A DNA stretch of 50,184 nt from Phycisphaerales bacterium (GTDB lineage: Bacteria; Planctomycetota; Phycisphaerae; Phycisphaerales; SM1A02): assembly GCA_009691785.1 (NCBI GenBank), contig SIAM01000013.1:1-50184 (forward strand), read 5' to 3'. The stretch's first letter is position 1, and every line of letters starts with the position of its first letter. This document shows positions 7,008-16,500 of this stretch, in pieces. Below the pieces are notes generated by a model. It had not been told where the DNA came from, did not search any database, and saw only the letters and a program-made list of their open reading frames with translations. The translations under genes and the position numbers were made by a program.

Positions 7008-8564
7008 ATGCGTCAGAATGAGAACATGGAATCCGTTTTACAGCATCCGATTACCACGACCATTATTTGGTTGATAGCCATTTACGCAACCGTGCTTGGC
7101 TTAAAACTTTTTATTAACAACAAAGGTGATTCCCGTGGTTTGGGATTCGGACTGCTCATTGCAGTGGTTGGTTGGGCTGGCATTGAGGTAGGGTGGGAAT
7201 ATGTTCCCAGCGTAGACATTGGCAACCCGGATAAAATCAGCACGCTGAGCATTCCGGTTTTGCGCACGGTCCAGGAGTTGGGAATGTTGATGGCGGCGGT
7301 CAGTTTCACGCTGGTGGTGTTGAGCAATCTTTTTATTACGCTGAAAGGCAGCGATTTAATACGCCTGCAAAAAGCGTTGTTGAGATTTGGCCTCTGGGTT
7401 CTTGGGCTTTCCATTATTTATCAAGGTCACTTCGCGGGGCAATATTCAATCAAGACTGTGGTGATTGGAATTGGTGGCGCGTTGGTGTTTGTAGTGGGTC
7501 TTGGTTTGCAACGCACACTCACAAATCTTTTCTCAGGGTTCGATTTGCAGGCCGACCGTGTGTTTCAAAAAGGCGACATGGTGCAAATTGGTGTTGGTGG
7601 CCTTGAAGGCATGGTGTGGGACACCAGCTTGCGCTCCACGCGCATTTACACGCTTGATGGACAAATGTTGATCGTGGCAAACGGCGAGTTGCTCAGCAAA
7701 GAAGTGCTGAATTTAGATCACCCCACACGTGCGTTGCGTGTGCGGCGCAATGTTGGCATTTCATATACCACGCCGCCCATGCGCGCTAAGGATGTCATGT
7801 TGCAAGTGTTGCGCCAAGACTCCGCAGTTTTAAATTCGCCTGCTCCCGTGGTGTTTTTAACAAGCTACGGGGACTCAAGCATTAATTATGAATTGCGATT
7901 TTGGGTGGCCGACCGGCGCGTGCTTGACGAGAATGTGGACAGCGTTCTCAGTCGCGTTTGGTACGCCTTGCGTGAAAGCGACATTGAGATTCCATTCCCG
8001 CTTCGAACTATTCGCATGGTGGACATGAAGACCGACGCGCAGCATATTTCCGCGGGGGAAGAACATGTTTTACGGATAGAGCAGATTGTGGCCAAGTGTC
8101 CGTTGTTTGATGAGTCCCACATGAACAGTTCCGAACGGCGCGAATTGGCGCGCGACGCGCAGGAAGTTGAATTGAAGGCGGGCGAGTTTGCGGTTCGTCA
8201 AGGTGAAGAGAGTGATCACTTGTACTTGATTGTTCGTGGATCAGTGCGCGTGTTGCGCAAAGGCAAGGAACCAATCGAAGTTCACGCCCCGCATGGGTTT
8301 GGCGAAATGGCTTTGCTTCTGAATCAGCCGCGTTCGGCGGATGTGATGGCGGGCGATAGCGGCGCCGCGCTGTTGCGATTTTCAAAGTCAAGCGTGTTGC
8401 CCGTATTGAAGCGCCGACCGGAATTTGCCAAAGAGTTGCGGCAGATTTCAGATGAGCGCCGACTCGCCTCCGGATTGCAGAACGAGATGCAGCGCAAACT
8501 TTCGTTCCCAGAACGCGTGGCTGGATTGATACAAAGAATTGCCGCGTCGCTCAAGCCTTGGTGA
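7008..8564 (+). CDS. MscS-family mechanosensitive channel with C-terminal cyclic-nucleotide-binding domain
   Basis: About 518 residues. Five or so transmembrane helices lie between residues 10 and 165, followed by the MscS pore/beta region (GLGLQRTLTNLFSGFDLQAD, then FQKGDMVQIG). The C-terminus, about 362-480, is a cNMP-binding domain with the phosphate-binding-cassette pattern GFGEMALLLNQPRSADVMA; the Arg that contacts the phosphate in CRP-like domains is present in QPRSA. Such fusions are described as bacterial cyclic-nucleotide-gated MscS relatives. Two starts fit, 7008 (MRQNE) and 7026 (MESV); translation could in principle begin further upstream in frame, but that would cover the divergent DsrE-like gene. 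Role: osmotic or ligand-modulated ion efflux, inferred from the family. Confidence 0.93.
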   Translation: MRQNENMESVLQHPITTTIIWLIAIYATVLGLKLFINNKGDSRGLGFGLLIAVVGWAGIEVGWEYVPSVDIGNPDKISTLSIPVLRTVQELGMLMAAVSFTLVVLSNLFITLKGSDLIRLQKALLRFGLWVLGLSIIYQGHFAGQYSIKTVVIGIGGALVFVVGLGLQRTLTNLFSGFDLQADRVFQKGDMVQIGVGGLEGMVWDTSLRSTRIYTLDGQMLIVANGELLSKEVLNLDHPTRALRVRRNVGISYTTPPMRAKDVMLQVLRQDSAVLNSPAPVVFLTSYGDSSINYELRFWVADRRVLDENVDSVLSRVWYALRESDIEIPFPLRTIRMVDMKTDAQHISAGEEHVLRIEQIVAKCPLFDESHMNSSERRELARDAQEVELKAGEFAVRQGEESDHLYLIVRGSVRVLRKGKEPIEVHAPHGFGEMALLLNQPRSADVMAGDSGAALLRFSKSSVLPVLKRRPEFAKELRQISDERRLASGLQNEMQRKLSFPERVAGLIQRIAASLKPW

Positions 8565-8611
8565 ATGTTGCCAGCGATACGCGGATAAATTCAGCGGCTA
8601 ATTTTTTAGAC

Positions 8612-9739
8612 TTACAGCGGCTTTGTTTGTAGCGCAAATGGATTATGAAATTGAAACTGGATCGGGCGCGGACCTTCATCTCCAGGAAGCAGAACTAAAA
8701 TATCGGGTCTTTTATCAGCATATTCAGCGGGAATATCGAATATCCAAGTGGTGGTAACGGATGTGCCTGGATTTGGCTGTGCTGAAGGCGCAACGCCTTG
8801 ACCTTTGATTCGTTTGCCGGCGAAATCAAGCTCCACTTCGGGTAAAAGAGTTGTAGAGGCAGCCCGATTGAGTTCCACCGTGAAGACAGTAGTGGTGTTG
8901 CTCGAAAACTCGTTCAGTCGTAGCCCGTGCTTGCTGAGGGCGACCGCAAGCAATTCTTTTGATTGTAAAAGTTGAATTGCATTCGGGATTAAGTTCTTCT
9001 TATCCATGCCAGTGCCCACACGAATTTTAGTATCTGGGGGCATTGGATCCGCGCTGGAAATTTTGACCATGCCTAATCCGTCCAAACTTAGCTTGCTGGA
9101 ATAAATTGGTTTGCCCGTGGCATTCACAAAAAAAATATTTGGAAGTATCCCTTTTTTTTCATTTGAATATGAGAACTGCAGATTCAATCTTGGTTGATCG
9201 CCCACTTCGATGAGTTTGAAACCCTTGGATTCCAACGCGCTACTTTGCGCGGTTTGCATCTTCTGCCTGGATTCTGGCGTAATGCGAATCACACTCTTAC
9301 CTAATTTCAGTTCAAGTGTTCCATCCAATTTGGTGATAGTAGTCAGCGCACTTTCCGTATCCACGACAAGCGCCACGGATAAGGCCATGGTTTCACCAAT
9401 TTGGGTGGCATCACCAACCGTCTCGCGCCAAGCCGCAAGGTTTGCGTCGCCAAGCAGTGGGTGGATAGGGACAGCGGCGCCCGCGACATCTACAGCAGTG
9501 AGAGAAGTCAAGCGGAATTTTCTTGAGAAGAGCCCCCGATCTCCGCCCCAACAAAGTTGAGTCAAGGATTTGGTTTCGCCTTGGGCGGGAGCGTAAGCAA
9601 GAAAAACATTTACGCCACTGGGCGAATTTGTACTGAAATGATTTACAGTGATGGTTTGTTTTGTGACTGGCGCAAACGCAAGTGTGGCTAACGCAACTCC
9701 AAACCAGGCACATTGTGAAGGGTTAAATCGCATGCGCAT
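8612..9739 (-). CDS. Secreted protein of unknown function
   Basis: A 375-residue protein not recognised. The chosen start (ATG at 9739, MRMRFNPSQ) gives an N-terminal hydrophobic stretch (CAWFGVALATLAFAP) suited to export; an upstream in-frame start would run across the terminator of the next gene and is disfavoured. The mature part is beta-rich, with two domain-like halves containing TLELKLGKSVIRI and VFTVELNRAA. It ends in strands TTTWIFDIPAEY and PIQFQFHNPF typical of Ig-like or fibronectin-like folds. No catalytic motif, membrane anchor, dockerin or PEP-CTERM tail is visible. It converges with the MscS gene; 47 bp separate their stops. Confidence 0.75.
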   Translation of the reverse strand: MRMRFNPSQCAWFGVALATLAFAPVTKQTITVNHFSTNSPSGVNVFLAYAPAQGETKSLTQLCWGGDRGLFSRKFRLTSLTAVDVAGAAVPIHPLLGDANLAAWRETVGDATQIGETMALSVALVVDTESALTTITKLDGTLELKLGKSVIRITPESRQKMQTAQSSALESKGFKLIEVGDQPRLNLQFSYSNEKKGILPNIFFVNATGKPIYSSKLSLDGLGMVKISSADPMPPDTKIRVGTGMDKKNLIPNAIQLLQSKELLAVALSKHGLRLNEFSSNTTTVFTVELNRAASTTLLPEVELDFAGKRIKGQGVAPSAQPNPGTSVTTTWIFDIPAEYADKRPDILVLLPGDEGPRPIQFQFHNPFALQTKPL

Positions 9740-9805
9740 GTATTCTACCTTCGATAAATTTGAATGAGCATGATGCACAAACGATCTATTCGATTTTGGG
9801 TTCCC

Positions 9806-9843
9806 AAAAACACAACAGCCGCGGCGAAATGCCACGGCTGTTG
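9806..9843 (-). terminator. Intrinsic terminator downstream of the PEP-CTERM gene
   Basis: Inverted repeat 9813-9843: nine perfect outer pairs (CAACAGCCG/CGGCTGTTG), one mismatch, three more pairs and a 5-nt loop. On the minus strand it is followed by a T-rich tract (9806-9810). It sits 19 bp below the stop at 9862 and separates this gene from the next minus-strand gene. Confidence 0.85.
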
Positions 9844-9861
9844 AAGGAATCAAAATGGAAA

Positions 9862-10455
9862 TCAGGCTCGACGACGACGGCCGATCAAACCAGCAAGTCC
9901 AAGCAGCGCAACGGCGCCTGGAGCAGGAACGTAGCCAATGGTCAGTGTTTCAGCGCAGGAGAATGTGACCCCATTTGAACCAAGATGGCTTAGCTCTAAA
10001 GAAGAAATACTTGCGTTAGTGGTAATAAAACCGCTAAATGTGGTTTGTGAGGTAATGGAGCGGATGAAAATTGTTCCATCGCTTAACTTAATCTTCATCA
10101 GACCACTTTGGTATGTGCCCACTGCGTCAACATAATGAAACAATCCACCAACGCCATAGACATTGCCAGATGAGAATTCAAATTTAAGAGTGTCGGTGGC
10201 GGATAAAGTTTGAACAACGCCAGCTTGACCAAGGACGCCGTTGGGGGAGGAAGCCTTCCACGCATAATCACCGGTTCCGCCGAGAAAGAAGGCAGCGCTT
10301 CCTGAATAGGATTCAAATGTTTGACCGTAGATTTCAAGAGAGCTGTCAAGTAGACCCGCGTTGAAAACTTCAGCGTTGTCAAACACAATAACATTGGCGA
10401 ATGTGCTTGCGGAAATAAAACTTACAACTGCAGCCACGAAAGGGAACGTGCGCAT
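9862..10455 (-). CDS. PEP-CTERM sorting-signal protein
   Basis: A 197-residue exported protein: signal peptide at 1-20 (FPFVAAVVSFISASTFA), a beta-rich body of about 150 residues and a C-terminal tripartite tail VPAPGAVALLGLAGLIGRRRRA minus its last residues, that is Val-Pro-Ala-Pro, a 12-residue hydrophobic span and an Arg cluster. This is the planctomycete version of the PEP-CTERM signal, thought to be handled by an exosortase that cleaves at the motif and transfers the protein to the cell surface or matrix. No exosortase is encoded in the window. The body resembles secreted low-complexity surface proteins of this group; no enzyme motif is seen. A strong terminator follows, so it is probably transcribed alone. 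Confidence 0.88.
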   Translation of the reverse strand: MRTFPFVAAVVSFISASTFANVIVFDNAEVFNAGLLDSSLEIYGQTFESYSGSAAFFLGGTGDYAWKASSPNGVLGQAGVVQTLSATDTLKFEFSSGNVYGVGGLFHYVDAVGTYQSGLMKIKLSDGTIFIRSITSQTTFSGFITTNASISSLELSHLGSNGVTFSCAETLTIGYVPAPGAVALLGLAGLIGRRRRA

Positions 10456-10542
10456 AAGAGTACTCCAGACCGTTGATCGAATTTTTGTAGTGAGGGAACG
10501 TAAAGGGGAACGTTAAGTAAGGGAAGTGTTATAACTATGGCG

Positions 10543-10559
10543 GCACATTTGGAATGTGC
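10543..10559. repeat. Small inverted repeat in the ade upstream region
   Basis: GCACATT and AATGTGC form a perfect 7-bp inverted repeat around TGG. It lies 24 bp from the AT-rich palindrome at 10567-10594, in the gap between two divergent genes. It may be an operator half or a small hairpin. Confidence 0.5.
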
Positions 10560-10566
10560 AAATTTA

Positions 10567-10594
10567 ATTTACAATATTATTGGATATTGTAAAT
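10567..10594. promoter_or_regulatory. AT-rich palindrome upstream of adenine deaminase, candidate operator
   Basis: ATTTACAATAT (10567-10577) and ATATTGTAAAT (10584-10594) are perfect 11-bp arms around a 6-nt spacer. The position, 143 bp before the ade start and 112 bp before the divergent PEP-CTERM start, suits a regulator site. It has no T-tract, so it is not an intrinsic terminator for either gene. Confidence 0.5.
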
Positions 10595-10736
10595 CAAATA
10601 TTGTTTAATTGGTCAAATAACAGATATATTATTGGACATAAGACGGTTTGGCAATGGATTTTTAAGCACAAAGTCGAGCCAGTTGGGAAGGCTTATGGAA
10701 TCATTCTGAATCGGGTTGTGGTCTATATTCAAACAC

Positions 10737-12413
10737 ATGCCCGCCGATGCGCAAAGAATATCGCAGTCTCGCATGACACTGCGCCACATGGTGGCCGATG
10801 TATTTGCCGGCCGCATTGAGGCCAAGGAAATTGATATTGAACATGGGCGCATTGTCGCGCTGCGTCTAGCCACGGGTGAAGTGGACGCGGGAATTTTAAT
10901 TCCAGGTTTGATTGACGCCCATGTTCATATTGAAAGCAGCATGTTGCCGCCAAGCGAGTTTGCGCGCGTAGCGGTACGGCACGGCACTGTGGGCACGGTC
11001 AGCGATCCGCATGAGATTGCCAATGTGTTGGGCGTGGCTGGAATTGATTTCATGTTGCGCGACGCGCGGCGTAGAACATTTCAATTTTGTTTTGGCTGTC
11101 CCTCATGCGTGCCCGCCACGGCATTTGAAACTTCTGGCAGCACCATTGATGCGCTGCAAGTTGCGGACATATTAAAGCGTCCCGCCATTCACTATTTAAG
11201 CGAAATGATGAATTGGACCGGAGTGTTGCATGGCGATCCGGAAGTGTTCGCCAAGATCGCGGCGGCCAAGGCGCTTGGCAAGCCAGTGGATGGGCATGCG
11301 CCGCAGCTCATGGGCGCGGACGCCGCGAAATATATTGCCGCGGGCATGTCAACGGATCATGAATGTGCCACATTGGAGGAAGCGCGCGCCAAGGCGCGCC
11401 TAGGCATGAAGATTTTAATTCGTGAGGGTTCGGCGGCGCGAAACTTTGAAGCACTGTGGCCGATTGTGCTTGAATACCCGCATTTATGCATGTTTTGCAC
11501 GGATGACGCGCATCCCGACATGTTGCTCAAGGGGCACATCAATGTGCTTGTGGCACGCGCGGTGAAGCGCGGCGTGAATGTGTTTGCCGCGTTGCGCTGC
11601 GCCACGGTGAATCCGATCGAGCATTACAAGATTGGCAGTGGTTTGTTGCGCGTGGGCGACCGCGCAGACATGGTTTTGGTAAATGACATGCAAAAATTCC
11701 GCGCCATGAAAACATGGATTGCTGGCGAATTGGTGGCCGACAATGGTCAAGCAACATTTACGAGGCTTGCGGTGGAGACGCCCAATCGATTTCGCAAGGC
11801 CACATTTACGGCGAATGATTTTTGCGTGGCGACCAAAGCGACTGCTCAAGTGCAAGCGCGCGTGATTGTTCCCCATGATGGCGAGTTGGTCACCAGCGAG
11901 GCCATTGAATCTCTTGCCGTGCGCGGCGGCGTGATTGAGTTGGATACAAGCGACCCGCGCGATATAGCGTTTTTGGCGGTGATCAATCGCTACACCGATG
12001 TGCCGCCCGCGGTCGCGTTTATTCGCGGACTTAGCCTTGGTGAAAAAGCCATTGCCGCCAGCGTGGCGCATGACAGTCACAATGTTGTTGTAGCCGCGGG
12101 CACACGCCATGCGCTTGCCAAAGCGGCAAACGCGGTGTTTCAAGCGCGCGGCGGTTTGGTTCTTGTTGATGGCGACCGCACGCATGTGCTATCGCTGCCA
12201 ATCGCAGGCTTGATGAGCGATCAACCCGCGGAAGAAGTTGGCGCGAGGTATGAAGAAATGACGCGCGATGTTGGTGCCACATTTAAGGCGCCATTTATGA
12301 CGCTCAGTTTTCTGGCGTTGCTTCCAATTCCAGCTTTGAAACTAAGCGATCTTGGTTTGTTTGACGCGCGCGAATTTCGCTTCACCAATGTGCAACTTGA
12401 TGCCGCGAAATAA
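10737..12413 (+). CDS. ade: Adenine deaminase
   Basis: A 558-residue amidohydrolase, EC 3.5.4.2, which converts adenine to hypoxanthine plus ammonia in purine salvage. Landmarks of the adenine deaminase branch are present in order: PGLIDAHVHIESSM with metal-binding His62 and His64, DPHEIANVLG, GHAPQL near 187, STDHE near 204, CTDDAHPDML near 253, and the C-terminal HDSHN (about 443) and AGLMSDQP. The ATG at 10737 is chosen; an in-frame TTG seven codons upstream is also open. Length agrees with the family. The gene stands alone, with a 250-bp gap and then an opposing tRNA downstream. Palindromes upstream may serve regulation. Confidence 0.97.
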   Translation: MPADAQRISQSRMTLRHMVADVFAGRIEAKEIDIEHGRIVALRLATGEVDAGILIPGLIDAHVHIESSMLPPSEFARVAVRHGTVGTVSDPHEIANVLGVAGIDFMLRDARRRTFQFCFGCPSCVPATAFETSGSTIDALQVADILKRPAIHYLSEMMNWTGVLHGDPEVFAKIAAAKALGKPVDGHAPQLMGADAAKYIAAGMSTDHECATLEEARAKARLGMKILIREGSAARNFEALWPIVLEYPHLCMFCTDDAHPDMLLKGHINVLVARAVKRGVNVFAALRCATVNPIEHYKIGSGLLRVGDRADMVLVNDMQKFRAMKTWIAGELVADNGQATFTRLAVETPNRFRKATFTANDFCVATKATAQVQARVIVPHDGELVTSEAIESLAVRGGVIELDTSDPRDIAFLAVINRYTDVPPAVAFIRGLSLGEKAIAASVAHDSHNVVVAAGTRHALAKAANAVFQARGGLVLVDGDRTHVLSLPIAGLMSDQPAEEVGARYEEMTRDVGATFKAPFMTLSFLALLPIPALKLSDLGLFDAREFRFTNVQLDAAK

Positions 12414-12668
12414 AATGGGCGAGTTAAGCAACCAAGTAAGCCCTTATGATTTCCGCGTCGCAGAAATGGTGGCACCACAAGCGAGTTTAGCAACCACGCG
12501 AGCTATGCTCGCATGGGGTACGTTGTCTGAGCGAATGGTGCCACCCTTTGTGCAGAGCGTTTCACTTGCTTGCGCGAAGTGCGTTGGCTGAACCCCTGTG
12601 GCAACATCATTTATGCAGCGGGGAAATAAAAAACGCCGATCGAAAAACCGAAATTGTCGTCAAATGAA
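12414..12668. other. Intergenic gap between ade and tRNA-Gly
   Basis: No gene is supported here. A 10-bp hairpin with one mismatch (12494-12503 with 12507-12516, loop TAT) has no U-tract and cannot be called a terminator. A TTTTTTATTT tract on the minus strand near 12622-12632 lies downstream of the tRNA and may help end its transcript. Confidence 0.5.
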
Positions 12669-12740
12669 AGCGGGCGAAGGGGCTCGAACCCTCGACATTC
12701 ACGTTGGCAACGTGACGCTCTACCACTGAGCTACGCCCGC
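12669..12740 (-). tRNA. tRNA-Gly (GCC)
   Basis: The minus strand folds into a complete cloverleaf: acceptor GCGGGCG/CGCCCGC, D-arm GCTC...GAGC, anticodon stem TCACG/CGTGA around TTGCCAA (anticodon GCC), T-arm GAGGG TTCGAGC CCCTT and discriminator T, as usual for glycine. CCA is not encoded and must be added after transcription. Confidence 0.98.
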
Positions 12741-12812
12741 AGCGAGGGAGAAGTATAGCGAAACTTTGAATGTGATTTAGCCCCATTGATTTTTGAAAAT
12801 AAACAAAAAGTG

Positions 12813-12841
12813 TTGCCAGATTTCATAAGCCTCGCTATACT
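12813..12841 (+). promoter_or_regulatory. Strong sigma70-type promoter
   Basis: TTGCCA (12813-12818), 17 bp, TATACT (12836-12841). An AGGA Shine-Dalgarno (12867-12870) and ATG (12878) follow at proper distances, so promoter, ribosome site and start are all intact for the UAA-interrupted gene downstream. Confidence 0.8.
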
Positions 12842-12877
12842 TTGACCCCTCTGGGGGGTTACACCTAGGACCCAAGT

Positions 12878-13306
12878 ATGTCACAAAACACAGTTCAAGT
12901 CAGTAAAAAACTCAAGGCGATGGTTTCAGAATTGTAAGATCTGCGCGAAGTTCGCAGGGATTTTGAGAAATTATTACAGACCCTCCACGACCTAAGACTT
13001 TCCGCAAAGATCATTTTGCGTCGATCCAACAAAGCAAGTCCGGACGGCACCAGCAAAGGTTCCCCGCGATATCGCAGCACCAACAAGGAATTGTTGGTGC
13101 AATACAAAATGTTGGCCAAGAAAGTTCCTGCGCAGTGGTCTACGCGCGAGGAAATTTGCAAGGCCGCTAATTTAGATTCAAAAATCGTCGATGTTCCATT
13201 TAAGTGGCTAGTGAAAGGCGGCAAGGATGAGAACAAAAAAGTTTTCAAGCCGCTTTTGCAAGGCAATGGGCGGCGCGGCTTGGGTGGCGCGTACAAGAAG
13301 GCTTAA
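12878..13306 (+). pseudogene. Small basic protein gene interrupted by an in-frame TAA at codon 20
   Basis: Starting at ATG 12878, the frame encodes MSQNTVQVSKKLKAMVSEL, then TAA (12935-12937), then without any frame change DLREVRRDFEKLLQTLHDLR and on to a stop at 13304-13306. The residues on both sides join into one amphipathic helix, so the stop looks like a point change (CAA to TAA would restore Gln). The remaining 122 codons encode a Lys/Arg-rich protein with STREEICKAANLD, which could be a helix-turn-helix-like segment, and a Gly/Lys tail. Promoter, Shine-Dalgarno and terminator are intact, so decay is recent, or the 3' part is re-initiated (TTG at 13016), or the base is a sequencing error. 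The family is not recognised. Confidence 0.75.
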
Positions 13307-13327
13307 ATTTTTCAAGCATTCACAAAG

Positions 13328-13360
13328 ACGCTCGATACATTTGTATTGAGCGTTTTTTTT
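13328..13360 (+). terminator. Intrinsic terminator
   Basis: ACGCTCGATAC (13328-13338), loop ATTT and GTATTGAGCGT form an 11-bp stem with one G-T pair, followed by eight T ending at 13360. It lies 21 bp past the stop of the interrupted small gene. Confidence 0.93.
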
Positions 13361-13384
13361 GCAGAACAATCACCACAACGCGAA

Positions 13385-13504
13385 GTGCTTTACATTGTTC
13401 GCACGCATGAAAAAGATTCACCACACTGCATGCGCGTTGTGGGCGCAAGTGACAATGCAAAAATTATTCACTGTGCCAACGGTGACTTGTTAATGGATCA
13501 GTGA
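13385..13504 (+). CDS. Possible 39-aa small protein (low support)
   Basis: From a GTG at 13385 the frame reads as a plausible peptide including LYIVRTHEKDSPHC and NAKIIHCANGDLLMDQ, stopping at 13502-13504, where it overlaps the end of the opposing tricorn gene. It has two cysteines and balanced composition but no Shine-Dalgarno, no known family, and it lies just past a strong terminator. It may be a gene fragment or chance. Confidence 0.2.
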   Translation: MLYIVRTHEKDSPHCMRVVGASDNAKIIHCANGDLLMDQ

Positions 13505-16500
13505 TCAGTCACGGGAATTCCCATGCCGCTGCGATTTGGCGCGGCAGGTCGTGGCGGCATTTTGAATGGATGATCTTTCAGCGCTTGCTGCATGACCTCG
13601 ACGGCTTTTTCAAGTTGTGGATCGCGTCCACCACCGGCAAGCCCGCCCTTCATCAGCGCGGGATCATCGATCACTTCAATATCCGGATCAACGCCGTGGC
13701 CTTCAACGCCCCAAGTGCTGTCGAGTTTGTAAAAACCAAACGACGGAGTGCTTATGGAACCGCCATCGATAAAGCTTGGATTTCCGCTGATTCCAATCAG
13801 TCCGCCCCAGGTGCGCGTGCCAATGACGGGGCCAAGTTTTTCCTGCTTGAAGAGCCACGGGAACATGTCGCCACCAGAGCCGGCAAGGCCGTTGATAAGC
13901 ATGGCCTTTGGTCCTTGATGGGAATCAGGTGGCCAGATTTGCTCGCTCGCGTCGCGTCGCGCCCACGCGTTGGTGGCGGGGCGGTTCATCATTTCAATGA
14001 AGCGATTTGGAATTTGTCCGCCACCATTCCAGCGCTCATCAATGATCAGCGCGGCCTTGTGGCGATTGCCTTGGAACTGGCGCACCAAATCATTTTGTCC
14101 GTCGGCGCCGGTGTTGGGAACATAGATGTATCCAACTTGGCCGCCACTTGTCGTATCAACCCACGCGCGGTTGCGCTCAATCCACTCGCGATAACGCAGC
14201 GACGACTCGCTGCCTTGAGTTCGCACGGTGACAATGCGTTCAGTGGAATCACGATCTAGTTTTTCCGAAACGGTGAGCGTGATTGTTTTTCCCGCAAGAC
14301 CGTCGAACGCGGCCCATGGATCAAGCGTGGCGTCAACGGGTCGACCGTTGACTTCAAAAAGATATTCACCCGGCTTCACGCCAGCCGTGATCAGCGGATT
14401 GCGCGCGTCGGTGTCCCACGGCGCGCCTTGCACCATGCGGGCAAAGCGATAAATCTTTTTGTGATCGGTGGTTTCAGACAACTCCCAGTCCACGCCCAAC
14501 ATGCCGGTGGTTGCATACATGGGGGGCGTTTCAATGTCGCCAGGACCCAGCATATAGGCGTGGCCAACATTCAATTCGCTGATCATTTCGGCGATGATCC
14601 AATTCACATCCTCGCGAGAATTGGCGCTTTCCAGCAGTTGTAGCGCATGTTCGCGTTGCGCCTTCCAATCCACTTGATGCATGCCTTGGTCATAAAACCA
14701 ATCGCGCATGATGCGGTTGGCGTCAATGACAATTTGCTTCCACTCGGCGCGCGGGTCAAGGTCCATTGGCATGGAATCGGTGATCACGGTTTTTGATTTC
14801 GCGTCGGCTGTGCTGTCAACAATCACGGCGCCACCTCCGCGGGGCACCAACAATTTTTTACGGTCGGCGGATATGTCAAAGCCATCACCATCGGTGACGC
14901 TTTTTTCCTTCTTCTCTTTGTCGGTCAAGTCGAGAATTTTTATGCCTTCTTTGGCGCGCGCAAAAATAAGAAGGTTCTTGTCGTTGAACGCAAGTGAGCC
15001 GTAGCCGCCTGGCTTCATTGGCAGCGCGACCGTGCGATTTTCAAACCCGTCCAAATCAATTTTGATTGGAGCGGCGGGGGCAGGTTTTTTGTCGGTTTCA
15101 TTTTTGTCTGCCGAATTTTTCTCGTCCGCCTTGGCGTCTGCCACTTTCGCGGTTTCAGTTTCGGATTTAGCCGGCGGGTCTTGGGGCTCACGCTCTGGCG
15201 GCGGCCCTGGCGGATCAGCTGAATCGTTTGGCGACGGATCGTCATCTTTGTTCTCTTTTTCTTTTTTGTCCTCGTCTTTTTTAGCCGCATCATCCGCGGG
15301 CTTGTCCGTGTCTTTTTTCGCTTCCTCTTTTTTGTCCTCGTCTTTTTTCTCGGCGTCCTTCTTCTCGCTTTGCTTTTCCTCCTCATCGCTTTCGGCGGCC
15401 CAAGGCATCTTCACATCCTTGCGCAGTGGAACCAGAAAAAGTTGCTGCGCGTCGGTGTAAATCCATGTGGAATCCAGCGCGCTGTAGGTGGGGGAGAAAG
15501 TTCGTTCGCTTGCAAACACAAGGAAATCACCTTTGGAATCGAAGGTTGGAGTTGAGTCAGAGAACATACCGGAGGTGACGGCTGTTGATTTGCCAGTCGC
15601 GACTTCGTAGATGTAAATCTGTGGCGTGTCGCGATCAAGCGTGCGGCGCGTGTATGTGATCCACGCGCTGTCATGGCTGAAGGATGGATTGGGAGTGCGG
15701 GCGCGCGGATCGCGGTCCACCAACACGCGTGATGCATCGGCAAGCGTGACCAACCACAACGAACCAGTCTTGTCGCCGTAGGCCAATTTCTTTGAGTCCG
15801 GACTCCACGTGATTGACTCCTTGAATGGTCCGCCGTCGGTTGTCAGCGCGCGCTTCTCGCCCTTGCCGTTGGCGGGCATGACATACAACTCGTACTCGCC
15901 GGTGGAATCGTCAAAGAACGCAATGCTTTCGCCGTCTGGACTCCACGCGGGCGAACGCTCAGCAACACCACTGTTGTACACCAGTAATCGCGGCGATCCA
16001 TTTTCCGTTGGCAGCGTCCATATGGCGCCACGCGCGGCAACAACAACGCGCTTTCCAGTTGGCCCAATATTCCAAGATTGAATTTGTTTGGAGGCGTCAA
16101 CGGTTCGGTGCGCAATCTTTGGTCGATTGCCCGGAATCGAGACAGAGATTGCGTGAGCTTTGGCGCTGGACAAATCCAGCAACATCAATTGATCGCCTTT
16201 TTGAAACACCATTTCGCCCGCGCCATCTGAATGTGGACCGATTGCAGGCCAGCGAACATCCTCATCGGTGAAAAAAGTAACTTGCTCTTTTTTTAGGGAA
16301 ATAACGTTGTATTTCCACACATTCATGCGGTGGCCTTCGCCTTCGTCACTGAGAAAATACAGCCACTCCCCATGCCACATTGGAAATGAATCCACGCCTT
16401 CCCAGGTTGTAACGCGCCGACTTGTGGAGTTGTTCAAGTTGAAAAGCCAAATGTCCGTGGCCATTCCGCCGCGGTAGCGATTCCACGTGCGAGTGTCGAC

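Noticed and set aside
12494-12516. Hairpin downstream of ade as terminator
   Set aside because: The stem is good but there is no T-tract on either strand.
15032-15460. Ser/Phe-rich plus-strand frame in the tricorn gene
   Set aside because: It is antisense to the Lys/Glu/Asp linker; the composition follows entirely from that low-complexity stretch.
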